DNA from: Anaerobiospirillum sp. NML120448
Lineage (GTDB): Bacteria; Pseudomonadota; Gammaproteobacteria; Enterobacterales; Succinivibrionaceae
Direction: 5' to 3'
Length of the DNA: 64,000 bases
Assembly (NCBI RefSeq): GCF_023050945.1
Contig: NZ_JALKIM010000001.1
Coordinates: 62,001 to 126,000 of the forward strand
Part shown: piece after piece, positions 1 through 9,579 of the stretch
How positions within the stretch are numbered: the stretch's first letter is position 1
How the letters are laid out: the number at the start of each line of letters is the position of its first letter
Position numbers and translations under genes: made by a program
The notes under the pieces: model-generated
The model's database searches: none
The model's input: only the letters and a program-made list of their open reading frames with translations
Told to the model about the DNA's origin: nothing

Positions 1-193
1 TTATTGTTCCAAATTAAATTAAAATCAGAACTTGCTTTGCCTTTAGTTACTAAGTTTTTGTCCAAAAGCTCTCACCAAAGGTCTTGTTGGGCACGTGCCC
101 ATTATGATTATTAAGCTAGATAAGTATAAGCTAATAAACAATAAAACGATTAGCAAAAAAACTTATACGACAAAAATAAGCAAAGATAAAAGC

Positions 194-237
194 AAAACGA
201 CGCTTAGTCTAACTCAATGAGACTAAGCGTCGTTTTT
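194..237. terminator. Bidirectional terminator after secB
   Basis: A long near-perfect hairpin has an arm at 194-210, a 9-base loop and a matching arm at 220-237. A-runs and T-runs on the two sides let it work in both directions. It lies just past the secB stop codon. The first 190 bases of the window hold no gene that I can see. Confidence 0.85.
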
Positions 238-271
238 AAAACAAGCTGCTTAAAGGAAAAGCATCAATTAA

Positions 272-769
272 TTACTTTGCCTCTGGAGCGTCCTTGTTCT
301 CCTCAGGTTGATTCTCTTGCTGAGCCTTGCGAGCACGGAAGAGAGCCTCAAAGTTAATTGGGGCTAAGTTTAACTGAGGGAAGGTGGCGCGAGAAACCAA
401 GCTAGCAATGAACTCACGAGCATATGGGAATAAGATATTAGGAGCAGTGCCGCCTAATAAGAACTCGCCAGCCTCACCAGGAATATTACGTAATAAGAAT
501 ACGCCAGCCTGAGTTACTTCACAAATGAAAGCAGTCTTGCCCTCATTGTTGCAAGTTACGGTGATACGTAAGGCAACTTCGTACTGATCCTCATTGATCT
601 TAGCAGTCTTAGTATCAAACTTAACTTGAAGCTCTGGCTTCCATTGAGTTTGGAATACGTGTGGGCTATGTGGAGTCTCTAAAGATGAATCCTTAGCATA
701 TACACGGATTAGGTCAAATAGAGGACGGTCTGCAGCTGCTTGTGCCTGCTCGTTTGCATTCTCTGACAT
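272..769 (-). CDS. secB: Protein-export chaperone SecB
   Basis: Cytosolic homotetrameric chaperone that holds preproteins unfolded and delivers them to SecA at the Sec translocon. The 165-residue product matches SecB along its whole length, including the conserved stretch around residues 90-135 (GEFLLGGTAPNILFPYARE, then PQLNLAPINFEALF). It is about ten residues longer than the E. coli protein because of an acidic tail ending in KDAPEAK. The ATG at 769 is preceded by AAGGA at a good distance. The rhodanese gene lies 42 bases upstream on the same strand, as in the enterobacterial yibN-grxC-secB-gpsA cluster, but grxC and gpsA are absent here. Confidence 0.97.
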   Translation of the reverse strand: MSENANEQAQAAADRPLFDLIRVYAKDSSLETPHSPHVFQTQWKPELQVKFDTKTAKINEDQYEVALRITVTCNNEGKTAFICEVTQAGVFLLRNIPGEAGEFLLGGTAPNILFPYAREFIASLVSRATFPQLNLAPINFEALFRARKAQQENQPEENKDAPEAK

Positions 770-811
770 ATCTAGTGTCCTTAAAAATTTTGGTATTTCA
801 GATGGTTAAGT

Positions 812-1273
812 CTATTTCTTCTTTGATAGAGGCATATTGGAGGAAGACCAATCTAAGATACCACCCTCCAAGATATAAACTTTAGTAAAGCCTTGCTTCT
901 TTAGGAAACGACCACTATTGAAGCACTCACTATCAAACTTATCTTTTCCTACTAAGATGACAGGTTTATCGCGACAATTATCGATGCGATTAATTTTGCC
1001 ACTCTTAATGTCGGAAGCTGAAATATTTAAAGAATTAGCAATATGGCCTTGTGCAAAACCTTCGGAACTACGAATGTCTACAAACACACCATCGTTACGA
1101 TTAACTAAAGTAACGGCTTGACCAGAAGTAGCCTTTGGCAAACGTGCAGTTAATAACTTAAACTGCACGATAATCAGCATTACTAATACTACAAACCAAG
1201 CGCCAACCATAAAATAGTGACGCATGAAAAAGTCAGGAAACTCGTTAATAAACTCGGAAAAATTGAAATCCAC
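812..1273 (-). CDS. yibN: Membrane-anchored rhodanese-like protein (YibN family)
   Basis: The 153-residue product has one N-terminal transmembrane helix (about residues 18-40) followed by a single cytosolic rhodanese fold (about 50-150). The usual rhodanese active-site loop CxxGxRS is replaced by VGKDKFDSECFNSGR, so the nucleophilic cysteine is not in its normal place. E. coli YibN has the same kind of altered loop, so this is a family trait and not decay. The substrate is unknown, and sulfurtransferase activity should not be assumed. It probably shares a transcript with secB downstream. Confidence 0.85.
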   Translation of the reverse strand: MDFNFSEFINEFPDFFMRHYFMVGAWFVVLVMLIIVQFKLLTARLPKATSGQAVTLVNRNDGVFVDIRSSEGFAQGHIANSLNISASDIKSGKINRIDNCRDKPVILVGKDKFDSECFNSGRFLKKQGFTKVYILEGGILDWSSSNMPLSKKK

Positions 1274-1898
1274 GATTTTCTACCCCAAAACAGCCGGATT
1301 TCGCTCCGGTCTTACAAATAGTGGCATATTTTAGCATAAAGCATTATTGTTGATGAAATTTTGAGTGCTTAGCATCGCAAAACTAAAAAAAGATATAGCT
1401 TCACTTATAAAATCACAACAGCTTGAGCATTAAACAAGCACTATATTTTGATAGTGGAGTATGCTGACTTTATTAAATCTTGTTTTAGATACCATAATTT
1501 AAGCAGTTTTTCATCTTGCAAAGTTAATTTGCTCCAATGTTTAAGCAAATTTGTGATAACACTCAAGAATTTTACCTACTATTAATAGCCTGAATTATAT
1601 ATACCATCATTGCAACTTGTCTTATAAGTTGTATCTGACAACAGTGCTAGCTCTAGAGCTGACAAAGCTAGCAAATAAAGCACTTTAAAGCATCAAAAAT
1701 TAATTTTCTTGTCCTAAAAGGCAAATAATGGCCAGTAGTCTGCGATACGTGATAAAATTATGCACTAGATTACACTAAACATAGTGTGAATACTTTTTTC
1801 TCAATCTAAGTCTAATCTCAAACGATTGTAATCATTAATTTTATGATTATGACGTTAAATATTCAGGCTGACAATTAAGTTATTTGAGACGTATTAAA
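1274..1898. other. Divergent intergenic region between yibN and gpmI
   Basis: About 620 bases of AT-rich DNA between divergent genes. I see no ORF with coding character and no convincing RNA gene. It must hold the promoters for yibN-secB (minus) and gpmI (plus). I cannot place a confident -35/-10 pair for either. Confidence 0.6.
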
Positions 1899-3431
1899 AT
1901 GGCACAAAAGAAAACTCTTGCTCTTATTATCATGGATGGTTGGGGTGATAACCCAGTTAAAGAATTTAACGCCGTAACTAATGCCAACACCCCTGTTCTT
2001 GATGGCCTTTGTGCTAAGTATGCTCACACTGACATCTCCGCCTCTGGTGTTGATGTAGGTTTACCTGATGGTCAAATGGGTAACTCCGAGGTAGGTCACA
2101 CCAATATTGGCGCTGGTCGTATTGTTTACCAAGAACTTACTCGTATTACTAAGGCTATTGAAGATGGCGACTTCTTTAAGAACCAAGTATTATGCGACGC
2201 TGTAGATAAGGCCGTTAGCGCAGACAAGGCTGTACACATCATGGGCTTAATGTCCCCAGGTGGCGTTCACTCTCACGAAGATCATATTCTAGGAATGATT
2301 AAGCTTGCTGCTCAGCGCGGTGCTAAGAAGATCTACTTCCACCCATTCTTAGATGGTCGTGACGTAGCCCCTCGCTCTGCTTTAGAGTTCATTGGCAAGT
2401 TTGAAGACTTATTCAAAGAGTTAGGCGTTGGTCGTTTTGCCAGCGTAATTGGCCGTTACTTCGCCATGGATCGTGACAACCGTTGGGATCGTGTAGAGCA
2501 AGCTTACGATCTTATGACTTTAGGCGCTAGTGAGTTCCCTGCCTACCCATCCATTAAGGATGCTATTGAGGCTGCCTATGCTCGTGATGAGAATGATGAG
2601 TTCGTAAAGGCATCTATCATTGGTGAGAAGGTTGTTATGGAAGATGGCGATGCCATGATTTTCATGAACTTCCGTGCTGACCGTGCTCGTCAAATTACCC
2701 GTGCTTTTGTTAACCCAGACTTTGACGGCTTTGCTCGCAAGGCTACTCCAAAGCTCTCCAACTTTGTCATGTTAACTCAGTACGCTGCTGACATTAAGAC
2801 TGCTTGTGCATATCCTCCAGAGGATCTCACCAACACCTTAGGTGAGTGGTTATCTTCTCACAACAAGACTCAGTTACGTATTTCTGAGACCGAGAAGTAT
2901 GCTCACGTAACCTTCTTCTTCAATGGTGGTGTTGAGACTGTATTCCCAGGTGAGGATCGCATCTTAGTTCAAAGTCCTAAGGTTGCTACCTACGACTTAC
3001 AGCCAGAAATGAGCTCTAAGGAGTTAACCGATAAGCTTTGTGCAGCTATCGAGTCTGGCAAGTATGATGTAGTTATTTGTAACTATCCAAATGGCGACAT
3101 GGTTGGTCACACTGGTGTTTACGAGGCTGCTATCAAGGCTGTTGAGGCCGTTGATCACTGCATTGGCCGTGTTGTAGAGTCCTTAGAGAAGGTTGGCGGC
3201 GAGTGCTTAATCACTGCTGATCACGGTAACTGCGAGCGCATGAAGGACTTAACTACTGGTCAGCCATTTACTGCTCACACCAACTTACCTGTACCATTTA
3301 TTTATGTTGGTCGCAAGGCTACTATGCGTGAAGGCGGTCGCTTAAGCGATATCGCTCCTACCATGCTTTACTTAATGGGTATGGAAATCCCAGCTGAAAT
3401 GACTGGCAAGTCCATTATCACTTTAGCTTAA
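1899..3431 (+). CDS. gpmI: 2,3-bisphosphoglycerate-independent phosphoglycerate mutase
   Basis: Interconverts 3- and 2-phosphoglycerate in glycolysis and gluconeogenesis using two metal ions and a phosphoserine intermediate. Landmarks are the metal-binding start MDGWGDN, the catalytic serine at about residue 63 in [17 protein letters not shown], the [13 protein letters not shown] segment and the C-terminal metal-site motif [10 protein letters not shown] start at the ATG at 1899 (510 aa), because the in-frame TTG at 1884 would add five residues not seen in the family and an upstream GAGACG can serve as ribosome site. It stands alone, ends in a strong terminator, and has codon use typical of a highly expressed gene. 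Confidence 0.97.
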   Translation: MAQKKTLALIIMDGWGDNPVKEFNAVTNANTPVLDGLCAKYAHTDISASGVDVGLPDGQMGNSEVGHTNIGAGRIVYQELTRITKAIEDGDFFKNQVLCDAVDKAVSADKAVHIMGLMSPGGVHSHEDHILGMIKLAAQRGAKKIYFHPFLDGRDVAPRSALEFIGKFEDLFKELGVGRFASVIGRYFAMDRDNRWDRVEQAYDLMTLGASEFPAYPSIKDAIEAAYARDENDEFVKASIIGEKVVMEDGDAMIFMNFRADRARQITRAFVNPDFDGFARKATPKLSNFVMLTQYAADIKTACAYPPEDLTNTLGEWLSSHNKTQLRISETEKYAHVTFFFNGGVETVFPGEDRILVQSPKVATYDLQPEMSSKELTDKLCAAIESGKYDVVICNYPNGDMVGHTGVYEAAIKAVEAVDHCIGRVVESLEKVGGECLITADHGNCERMKDLTTGQPFTAHTNLPVPFIYVGRKATMREGGRLSDIAPTMLYLMGMEIPAEMTGKSIITLA

Positions 3432-3446
3432 GATCTCTTAAGACCT

Positions 3447-3490
3447 AAAAAAAAGGGGGATAGTAATTTAGTTTACTATCCCCTTTTTTT
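3447..3490 (+). terminator. Rho-independent terminator of gpmI
   Basis: Perfect inverted repeat with arms A8GGGGGATAGTAA and TTTACTATCCCC, followed by seven or more T. It lies 16 bases past the gpmI stop. Confidence 0.9.
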
Positions 3491-3519
3491 ATCAAGCAAA
3501 CTGCCATAGCCACGCCTTT

Positions 3520-3645
3520 GGCAGGCCAGCTCTGACTGCCTACAGCACTCAGAGCCTGCAAGCCTCATAGGCTACAGCCTATGGGCATCAGCCCATGGGG
3601 ATAAGCCCCATTAGGCTTGGCCCAAAGGGCTGTCCTATTTGCTTT
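3520..3645. repeat. Chained GC-rich palindromic island
   Basis: GC-rich intergenic stretch made of adjoining hairpins. The core at 3576-3617 folds as an outer stem AGCCTA/TAGGCT enclosing two hairpins, GGGC-atca-GCCC and TGGGG-ataag-CCCCA. A GCCC-aaa-GGGC hairpin follows. Similar AGCC/GGCT-rich islands lie near 13.7, 17.0, 19.5, 24.4 and 42.9 kb, so this looks like a dispersed structural element and not a terminator. Confidence 0.6.
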
Positions 3646-3655
3646 TGCTGTTTGG

Positions 3656-5023
3656 TTAGCTGCCTGAGACGGTAATTTCTGGTAGTAAAATTGAGCCTAC
3701 TTGAACTCTACTACGCTCATCTAAATCATTGCCCAGCTTAGCAATGGAGAGGAACATATCCTTTAAATTACCAGCAATAGTGATCTCATCAACGGCATGG
3801 ACACGATTACCATTTTCAAAGTAAAAGCCACTAGCGCCCCTACTATAATTGCCATTGATAATATTAGTGCCTTGGCCCATTAATGAGTTAATAACCAATC
3901 CTGAGCCAACCTCATTCATCATAGTTTGCAGATCGCAAGTATGGGCATCATCAGCACTGATAAAAATATTGTAGACTGAGTCATTGTGACCATTGCAAGG
4001 CATATTAAGCTTGCGTGCTGAGTAAGAGTCAATAAAGAACTCTTTTAATACACCGTTTTGTACCACCTCAAGCGGTCTAGTAGCCACACCCTCGCTATCA
4101 AAAGCTACAGAGCCCAAGCCACCTACAACCCATGGATCTTCCTTAATATTGATAAATTCAGGGAAAATCTTAGTATTTAAGGCATCTTTTAAGAAAGTTG
4201 AGTTTTGGTAAACTCTCATTCCTTGAATGCCACTGAATAAAGTGCTGATAAACTCTCGGGCAGCATTGCGAGTCAAAATAATAGGGTACTTGCCAGTAGC
4301 AACCTTTTTGGCTCCTAACTTAGATAAAGTCTTTTCTACAGCCTCATCTAATACTCTTTGGTCAGACCATTCCTTACTAGGATCAATACCAGAGTAATAG
4401 CCACCTGAACGCTGCATTACTCCATCTTTTTGACCTAACAAGCTTAAATATTTAGCAAACTCAGACTCTAAAGAGGTATTACAAAAGCCATGGCTAGTAG
4501 CTAAGGTTCTAACGCTATAGAACATGCTATAAGAGCTACCATCAGACTCTTTTAAGCCTTGCTCTTGGTACTTGCTGATATTTTGTTCGGCTAACTTATC
4601 CAAAGATACAGCCTTTTGAGCAATTACCTCTGGATCTTCATCTAACTCATAAAGCTGAGCTAAGTCTAAATTGCCATGATAAAGATCTTCTTTTTCACAC
4701 AAACCAGCGCATTCATCAGGAGAGGTATACTCGCAAAGACTTAAAGCTGAGTCGATAGTGGCATTAATGCTGTCTAAAGAAAAGTCGCTAGTAGAGGCAT
4801 GTCCACTTTGTTTATTCTTATAAACAGTGACACTCATACCCTGCATTTGGTTAAATTCGATATTCTCAACTTCACTATGGCGAGAGGAAATATCTAAACC
4901 CTTGCCCGCAGAAATCTTAATACGAACCTCATTAGCACCTTTAGAGCTAGCAATTTGTACCGCCTGACAAGCTAGGTCTTCGTATTGCTGCTTACGATCT
5001 TGTAATTGAGCAAAATATGACAT
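3656..5023 (-). CDS. pmbA: TldE/PmbA-type metalloprotease subunit
   Basis: Partner of TldD. In E. coli the TldD-TldE heterodimer degrades leader peptides (microcin B17 maturation) and acts on the CcdA antitoxin. The product matches PmbA throughout and lacks a HExxH zinc motif, as expected for the non-catalytic TldE half. Its C-terminal domain includes GNYSRGASGFYFENG. I start at the ATG at 5023 (455 aa), since the longer frame opens with a TTG at 5044 and adds seven atypical residues. Together with yjgA and tldD it forms a tight minus-strand block; E. coli also has yjgA next to pmbA. Confidence 0.95.
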   Translation of the reverse strand: MSYFAQLQDRKQQYEDLACQAVQIASSKGANEVRIKISAGKGLDISSRHSEVENIEFNQMQGMSVTVYKNKQSGHASTSDFSLDSINATIDSALSLCEYTSPDECAGLCEKEDLYHGNLDLAQLYELDEDPEVIAQKAVSLDKLAEQNISKYQEQGLKESDGSSYSMFYSVRTLATSHGFCNTSLESEFAKYLSLLGQKDGVMQRSGGYYSGIDPSKEWSDQRVLDEAVEKTLSKLGAKKVATGKYPIILTRNAAREFISTLFSGIQGMRVYQNSTFLKDALNTKIFPEFINIKEDPWVVGGLGSVAFDSEGVATRPLEVVQNGVLKEFFIDSYSARKLNMPCNGHNDSVYNIFISADDAHTCDLQTMMNEVGSGLVINSLMGQGTNIINGNYSRGASGFYFENGNRVHAVDEITIAGNLKDMFLSIAKLGNDLDERSRVQVGSILLPEITVSGS

Positions 5024-5071
5024 AACAATTCTCACTACCGACAAAGATTAAGATGACTAAAGCATCAGTTT

Positions 5072-5653
5072 TTAGCCTTGTACGCTCTTTTCCTTAGGAC
5101 GGAGCATATGATCAGGGATCTCTACATCAGCACGCTTAGTTTCGGCTTTAATATATTGATAAAGAGCACGAGCTGCTGGACGATCTGGCAAAGTAGAAGA
5201 CAGTTCATCATGAGCACGCTTAACTAAAGTTCTAAGCTTATTTCTATCAATAGAAGGAATAAGCTCAACTAAAGCATTAACGCCTTTAATGCCCCCATGA
5301 ATTAAAAACTCACGTAGCATCTCAAGACGCATGGCTCTAGGATCCTCTTTAGAGGTATTGTTCATAGCCTCGATTTGAGCTTCTAACTCTTCATGGCCAA
5401 AAGATCTTAATAATTTAGCGGCAAACTGTAACTGACGACGACGCTCATCGCTATTACGACGCAGGGATCTTGCCTTAACAAAAGCTTCCTTAACCTCAGG
5501 ATCGGGAAATTGCAAACGTGAAAAAGCCTGATCACCCAATTGTGAGATCTTGTCTGCTAACTTTCTAATACCTTGAGCCTCACGCTTTTGCGCAGAGCGA
5601 CTCATTTCATCTGGAGCGGTATCAAAGCCCTCAAAATGCTCTTGAACTGCCAT
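5072..5653 (-). CDS. darP: Ribosome-associated protein YjgA (DarP)
   Basis: Small basic protein of the DUF615/DarP family, which binds late 50S ribosomal precursors and aids peptidyl-transferase-centre maturation. The 193-residue product shows the family pattern: an N-terminal SRSAQKREAQ motif, the central helical segment RRRQLQFAAKLLR, and RNKLRTLVKRAHDE near residue 140. The usual length is 175-185 residues. It sits between tldD and pmbA on the same strand and its neighbours suggest cotranscription. Confidence 0.92.
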   Translation of the reverse strand: MAVQEHFEGFDTAPDEMSRSAQKREAQGIRKLADKISQLGDQAFSRLQFPDPEVKEAFVKARSLRRNSDERRRQLQFAAKLLRSFGHEELEAQIEAMNNTSKEDPRAMRLEMLREFLIHGGIKGVNALVELIPSIDRNKLRTLVKRAHDELSSTLPDRPAARALYQYIKAETKRADVEIPDHMLRPKEKSVQG

Positions 5654-5710
5654 AATTCTTTTTAGCCCTTAATAATTTTAAGAAAAACCAACTCTGAAAA
5701 ATTTGTTAAC

Positions 5711-7156
5711 TTAGTTAGCGTTAGAGCCACCTACAGTAATTTCACTAATCTTTACAGTTGGTTGACCAATGCCTACACGGACACTCTGGCCTTGCTTACC
5801 ACACCAGCCAATACCATGATCAAACTCTAAGTCATTACCGACCATACAAATTTTCTTCATGGTCTCATCGCCTGTTCCAATTAAAGTAGCACCTTTAATT
5901 GGAGCGACAATTTTACCTTTCTCTACCAAATAGGCCTCAGAGGCGGAGAACACAAAGCGACCTGAGGTGGTATCGACTTGACCACCACTGAAGTTAACTG
6001 CATAAATGCCACGATCTAATGATTCAATTAACTCATTTTTATCGTATTTGCCTGGCATCATATAGGTATTAGTCATTCTAGGAATGGTAATACAGTTATA
6101 GCTTTGGCGGCGGCCATTACCTGTAGGCTTTGCTCCCATTAACATAGCTGAACGTCTATCATGCATGAAAGACTTTAAAATACCATTTTCTATAAGTACA
6201 TTATGTGCACTAGGGGTACCCTCATCATCACAGCTTTGAGAGCCACGGCGATTAGGTAAGGTGCCATCATCAACAATAGTGCACTCATCTGAGGCTACCT
6301 TTTGTCCAATCTTATCCCAGAAGGCTGAGGTCTTATGATAGTTACCATCACCCTCAAGACCATGGCCAACAGCCTCGTGAATAAGCACGGCTGGCCAACC
6401 AGCACCTAAAACTACAGGCATACTACCAGCTGGAGCCAGAATAGACTCTAAGTTAACACTAGCCATACGAACCGCATCTAGTGCTACTTTTTCATAAGCA
6501 TTGTCTTTTAAGAGCTCATCAAGCAAATAAGAGCCGCCCATAGAGGAGTGACCAGACTCATGGCGATCACCATTTTTCATAACCACAGAGACATTAAACT
6601 GCACAATAGGCTTAACATCGGCGCTAATCACGCCATCAGTATTAACTACTAACATTAAGCGATGTACTTGACCTAAAGAAACATCCACTTGGTCAACACG
6701 GCTATCAGCGCTACGAGCTACCTCATTGGCCTTATTCATAAGAGCAATTTTTTGCTCACGAGTTAAAGACTCAAGAGGGTTATCTTGTACATATAAAGGG
6801 GCTAAGCGATTATTAGTCAGATTTATCCCCTGTGCACTCATGCTATGGCCTGCACTAATAGTTCTAGCAGCCTTACAAGCGTCTAAAATGGCATTCTTAT
6901 CAATAACATCGGTATAGGCAAATCCAGTTTTTTCACCGACTAAACCTCTGACACCAGCACCAGAAGAAATACGATAAGCACCTTCTTTGATAATGCCTTC
7001 TTCTAAATAAAAAGACTCACTTACTGAATGCTCAAAGAAGAGATCGCCAAAATCAAGCTTGCGCTCTTGTAATAAAGCCATGCATTGCGCTAAAAAAGCA
7101 TCATCAATACCTGCCTTTTTTAGCAAATAATCTTTTACATAAGCTAAATTATCCAT
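5711..7156 (-). CDS. tldD: Metalloprotease TldD
   Basis: Catalytic zinc-protease subunit of the TldD-TldE complex, cytosolic. The 481-residue protein carries the diagnostic motif HEAVGHGLEGD near residue 262, with the downstream third-ligand region (FSGGQVDTTSGRFVFSASEAY) about 120 residues later. Length and ends match E. coli TldD (481 aa). It is transcribed toward yjgA and pmbA, so both protease halves probably come from one mRNA with a ribosome-assembly gene between them. In many gammaproteobacteria rng and yhdP lie between maf and tldD; both are missing here. Confidence 0.97.
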   Translation of the reverse strand: MDNLAYVKDYLLKKAGIDDAFLAQCMALLQERKLDFGDLFFEHSVSESFYLEEGIIKEGAYRISSGAGVRGLVGEKTGFAYTDVIDKNAILDACKAARTISAGHSMSAQGINLTNNRLAPLYVQDNPLESLTREQKIALMNKANEVARSADSRVDQVDVSLGQVHRLMLVVNTDGVISADVKPIVQFNVSVVMKNGDRHESGHSSMGGSYLLDELLKDNAYEKVALDAVRMASVNLESILAPAGSMPVVLGAGWPAVLIHEAVGHGLEGDGNYHKTSAFWDKIGQKVASDECTIVDDGTLPNRRGSQSCDDEGTPSAHNVLIENGILKSFMHDRRSAMLMGAKPTGNGRRQSYNCITIPRMTNTYMMPGKYDKNELIESLDRGIYAVNFSGGQVDTTSGRFVFSASEAYLVEKGKIVAPIKGATLIGTGDETMKKICMVGNDLEFDHGIGWCGKQGQSVRVGIGQPTVKISEITVGGSNAN

Positions 7157-7274
7157 AACAATGTCATCCCTAGTGTAGTTGGTGCACTACATCCTGCCTA
7201 ATCTGAAAGATTATGACGGGAGCCTTTTGGTGTAATTAGATAGAAATTTTTAGTGAAAGCTATGTTTAATGATG

Positions 7275-7865
7275 TTAAGCCATCACAGTTCGAGCTTTTA
7301 AACCCAGCTTTTCTAAAGCACAACGTACTTGGCAAATAGGAAGACCAACTACGCTGCTAACTGAACCTTCAACCTTTTGGATAAGCATAGCACCTATACC
7401 TTGTACCGCATAAGCACCAGATTTATCATCACACTCACCTGAGGCCACATAGGTATCGATTAATTCCTCAGTTAAAGGTGCAAAAGTTACCTTAGTAACT
7501 TCAAAAATCTCAATCTCCTCATCTCCTTTAATAATGCATACTGCAGTCATAACCTCATGGGTACGACCTGATAGGAGACGTAAGATGTTTTTAGCATCCT
7601 CACGATTGACTGGCTTGCCTAAAATTCTATTGTCACAAACTACAATAGTGTCAGCAGCTAAAACTATATCATTAGAGTGTAAAGCAGCAACAATATTAGC
7701 TTTTTCATTAGCCATACGCTTTACATAATCACTAGCGCTCTCACCTACTAAAACAGTCTCGTCAGCGTCTGGCTTAACTATTTGAAAGTTCAAACCTAAC
7801 TTAGTAATAAAGTCCTTACGACGAGGAGAACTTGAGGCCAAGATTAAATCATATGAAGAAGACAT
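7275..7865 (-). CDS. maf: Maf/YhdE nucleoside triphosphate pyrophosphatase
   Basis: House-cleaning pyrophosphatase that hydrolyses dTTP/UTP and modified nucleotides to the monophosphate. The 196-residue product begins with the phosphate-binding motif LASSSPRR and has the catalytic ADTIVV region near residue 70 and the C-terminal GAYAVQG and VVGLP elements. The YhdE subfamily is indicated by position next to mreCD. The ATG at 7865 lies 18 bases after the mreD stop, so it is the fourth gene of the mreB-C-D cluster. Confidence 0.94.
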   Translation of the reverse strand: MSSSYDLILASSSPRRKDFITKLGLNFQIVKPDADETVLVGESASDYVKRMANEKANIVAALHSNDIVLAADTIVVCDNRILGKPVNREDAKNILRLLSGRTHEVMTAVCIIKGDEEIEIFEVTKVTFAPLTEELIDTYVASGECDDKSGAYAVQGIGAMLIQKVEGSVSSVVGLPICQVRCALEKLGLKARTVMA

Positions 7866-7883
7866 AAATACCCTTAAATAATA

Positions 7884-8417
7884 TTACTCATGATTATTTT
7901 GGCTCTTTCCATTATCAATAGGGATATTAAACACTGTCCATAAAACAGCACATATCATTTTGATAATAGGCCAAGTGAACATGGTAACTAAGGTTTGCCA
8001 CGCAAAATTAGTACTATAGCTAGGCTGACCAATTAAATGACCAAACCAATAAACACCCACATGACTGATAAAGCTAACCAAGCCAATCACAATCATTTGC
8101 TGCCATGTTTTAAAGTTTACAAAGTGCTTAAATTGCGAAATGATTATGTATACCTCAAAGGCTAACACTAAAGCATTAATACCTAAGGTAGCACCAGTTA
8201 ACAAGTCCAGCACCAAACCAGTAAGCCAGGCTACTCCCACATTGACTCTCTTGCCATCAGTAATAGCAAAGAAAATTAATAATAGTCCTGTAAAGTCAGG
8301 ACGATAAGGAGCCACCATAGCTGGCAGACGTATAATCTCCAAAATCAGCACAAAGAAAACTAAAGGATAGAAAATCAAATAGGGGCTGCGCCTAATTTCA
8401 TTTTTAGGATTACTCAC
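7884..8417 (-). CDS. mreD: Rod-shape determining protein MreD
   Basis: Integral membrane protein of the elongasome, which links MreC and MreB to PBP2/RodA for lateral wall synthesis. The 177-residue product is hydrophobic with about five predicted membrane helices and matches the MreD fold, including RPDFTGLLLIFFAI near residue 37 and the GVAWLTGLVLDLLTGA segment. It overlaps the end of mreC by 8 bases, which indicates translational coupling. The gene is typically about 160 residues; a few extra residues are at the C terminus. Confidence 0.92.
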   Translation of the reverse strand: MSNPKNEIRRSPYLIFYPLVFFVLILEIIRLPAMVAPYRPDFTGLLLIFFAITDGKRVNVGVAWLTGLVLDLLTGATLGINALVLAFEVYIIISQFKHFVNFKTWQQMIVIGLVSFISHVGVYWFGHLIGQPSYSTNFAWQTLVTMFTWPIIKMICAVLWTVFNIPIDNGKSQNNHE

Positions 8418-9441
8418 CGCCAGTCTCCGCTCTTACTTGTGCCTGTTCCCCTGTTGATCCAGAGGTTTTAGTTTTCTCTAAACGAGTACCATCTGCTCTA
8501 TAGTCATCGGTTAGCGAATCAATCAAACGCTTAATTCTCTCTTGACGTAAAATGCGTTTATTATCAGTTTGCTCTTTAGGTTTTACCCCTTGGCTATCAG
8601 CATTAGTATTAGACTGATACCAAAACATTAATACATAACGAATCTTATCAGTATCAACTAAAGGTTTAGCCTTAACCTCAGCAAAAGGCTGATCCTCAGA
8701 AAAGCCCACTGAACTAACAATAGCAACAGGATAGCCCTCAGGAAACACACCACCTAAACCTGATGTGGTCAGTAAGTCACCTTCTTTAATATCAGTAGAA
8801 CGTGGCACATTTTCTATTACTAGCTCATCGTGCATGCCTGTACCAGATAAAATTGCTCTTACCTGATTACGAATGTTAATCACAGGAATGGCACTAGAAG
8901 GGTCAGAAAACAACAGCACTCTTGAGCTGGCATAAGATACACTTACTACTTGACCTACCAAACCCTCATCAGTGATTACTGGCATACCGTCATAGACACC
9001 AGAACTAGAACCACGATTAACTACAATACGCTGTAAATAAGGATCGCTGTCAACACTGATAACCTCAGCGAACATACGTCGTGAGCTTGATTGTAAAGGG
9101 GAGTTAAGTAGCTTTCTTAAAGCAGCATTTTCCTGCTCTAGAGTTTGCAAGCGCATGATATCTACACGTTGCAAATAGTTTTCTGTAGAGAGACGCTCAT
9201 TTTCATCAATGAGCTCACTTCTAGTCTTAAACTGGTTAGAAACAGCTTGAGATACGGATTGTGGTGAATCTGCAAAAATTAATACAGGATAGAGAGCAGT
9301 TTCAATATAGTAGCGAAAGTCATTAAAAACTTTCTTGCGCACATCAAAGAAGATCAAAATTACAGATAAAACTAGCACTAAGAAAAAGCGCAGGTTAATA
9401 AATAAAGTCGAAGAATCTGATCTGCTCACAACTATCACCAC
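8410..9441 (-). CDS. mreC: Rod-shape determining protein MreC
   Basis: Bitopic inner-membrane protein that organises the elongasome in the periplasm. The 343-residue product has a short cytosolic start, one membrane helix (about residues 15-35), a coiled coil (about 75-110, ENERLSTENYLQRVDIMRLQTLEQE) and the paired beta-domain with VDSDPYLQRIVVNRGSSSGVYDGMPVITDEGLVGQV. The C-terminal 60 residues are charged and low complexity. The start is a GTG at 9441 with no obvious Shine-Dalgarno, and a second GTG follows at once, so the exact start is uncertain by a few residues. Confidence 0.93.
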   Translation of the reverse strand: MVIVVSRSDSSTLFINLRFFLVLVLSVILIFFDVRKKVFNDFRYYIETALYPVLIFADSPQSVSQAVSNQFKTRSELIDENERLSTENYLQRVDIMRLQTLEQENAALRKLLNSPLQSSSRRMFAEVISVDSDPYLQRIVVNRGSSSGVYDGMPVITDEGLVGQVVSVSYASSRVLLFSDPSSAIPVINIRNQVRAILSGTGMHDELVIENVPRSTDIKEGDLLTTSGLGGVFPEGYPVAIVSSVGFSEDQPFAEVKAKPLVDTDKIRYVLMFWYQSNTNADSQGVKPKEQTDNKRILRQERIKRLIDSLTDDYRADGTRLEKTKTSGSTGEQAQVRAETGGE

Positions 9442-9499
9442 AGAAGGTACACAAAACTAATCAATATAGTCCTAAACCTTGGTACCTAGAGATAAGGCT

Positions 9500-9537
9500 C
9501 AAACAAAACAGCCCAACCTAAATAAATTAGGTCGGGC
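9500..9537 (-). terminator. Terminator or attenuator between mreB and mreC
   Basis: Reading on the minus strand, a GCCC/GGGC and CCTAA/TTAGG hairpin (9511-9537) is followed by a T-rich tail TGTTTTGTTT. It lies 43 bases past the mreB stop. It could lower mreCD expression relative to mreB, as reported for mre operons elsewhere. Confidence 0.65.
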
Positions 9538-9579
9538 CTTTTAGCATTAAGGCAAAACAAGATTTTAGATTGCCTTAAA

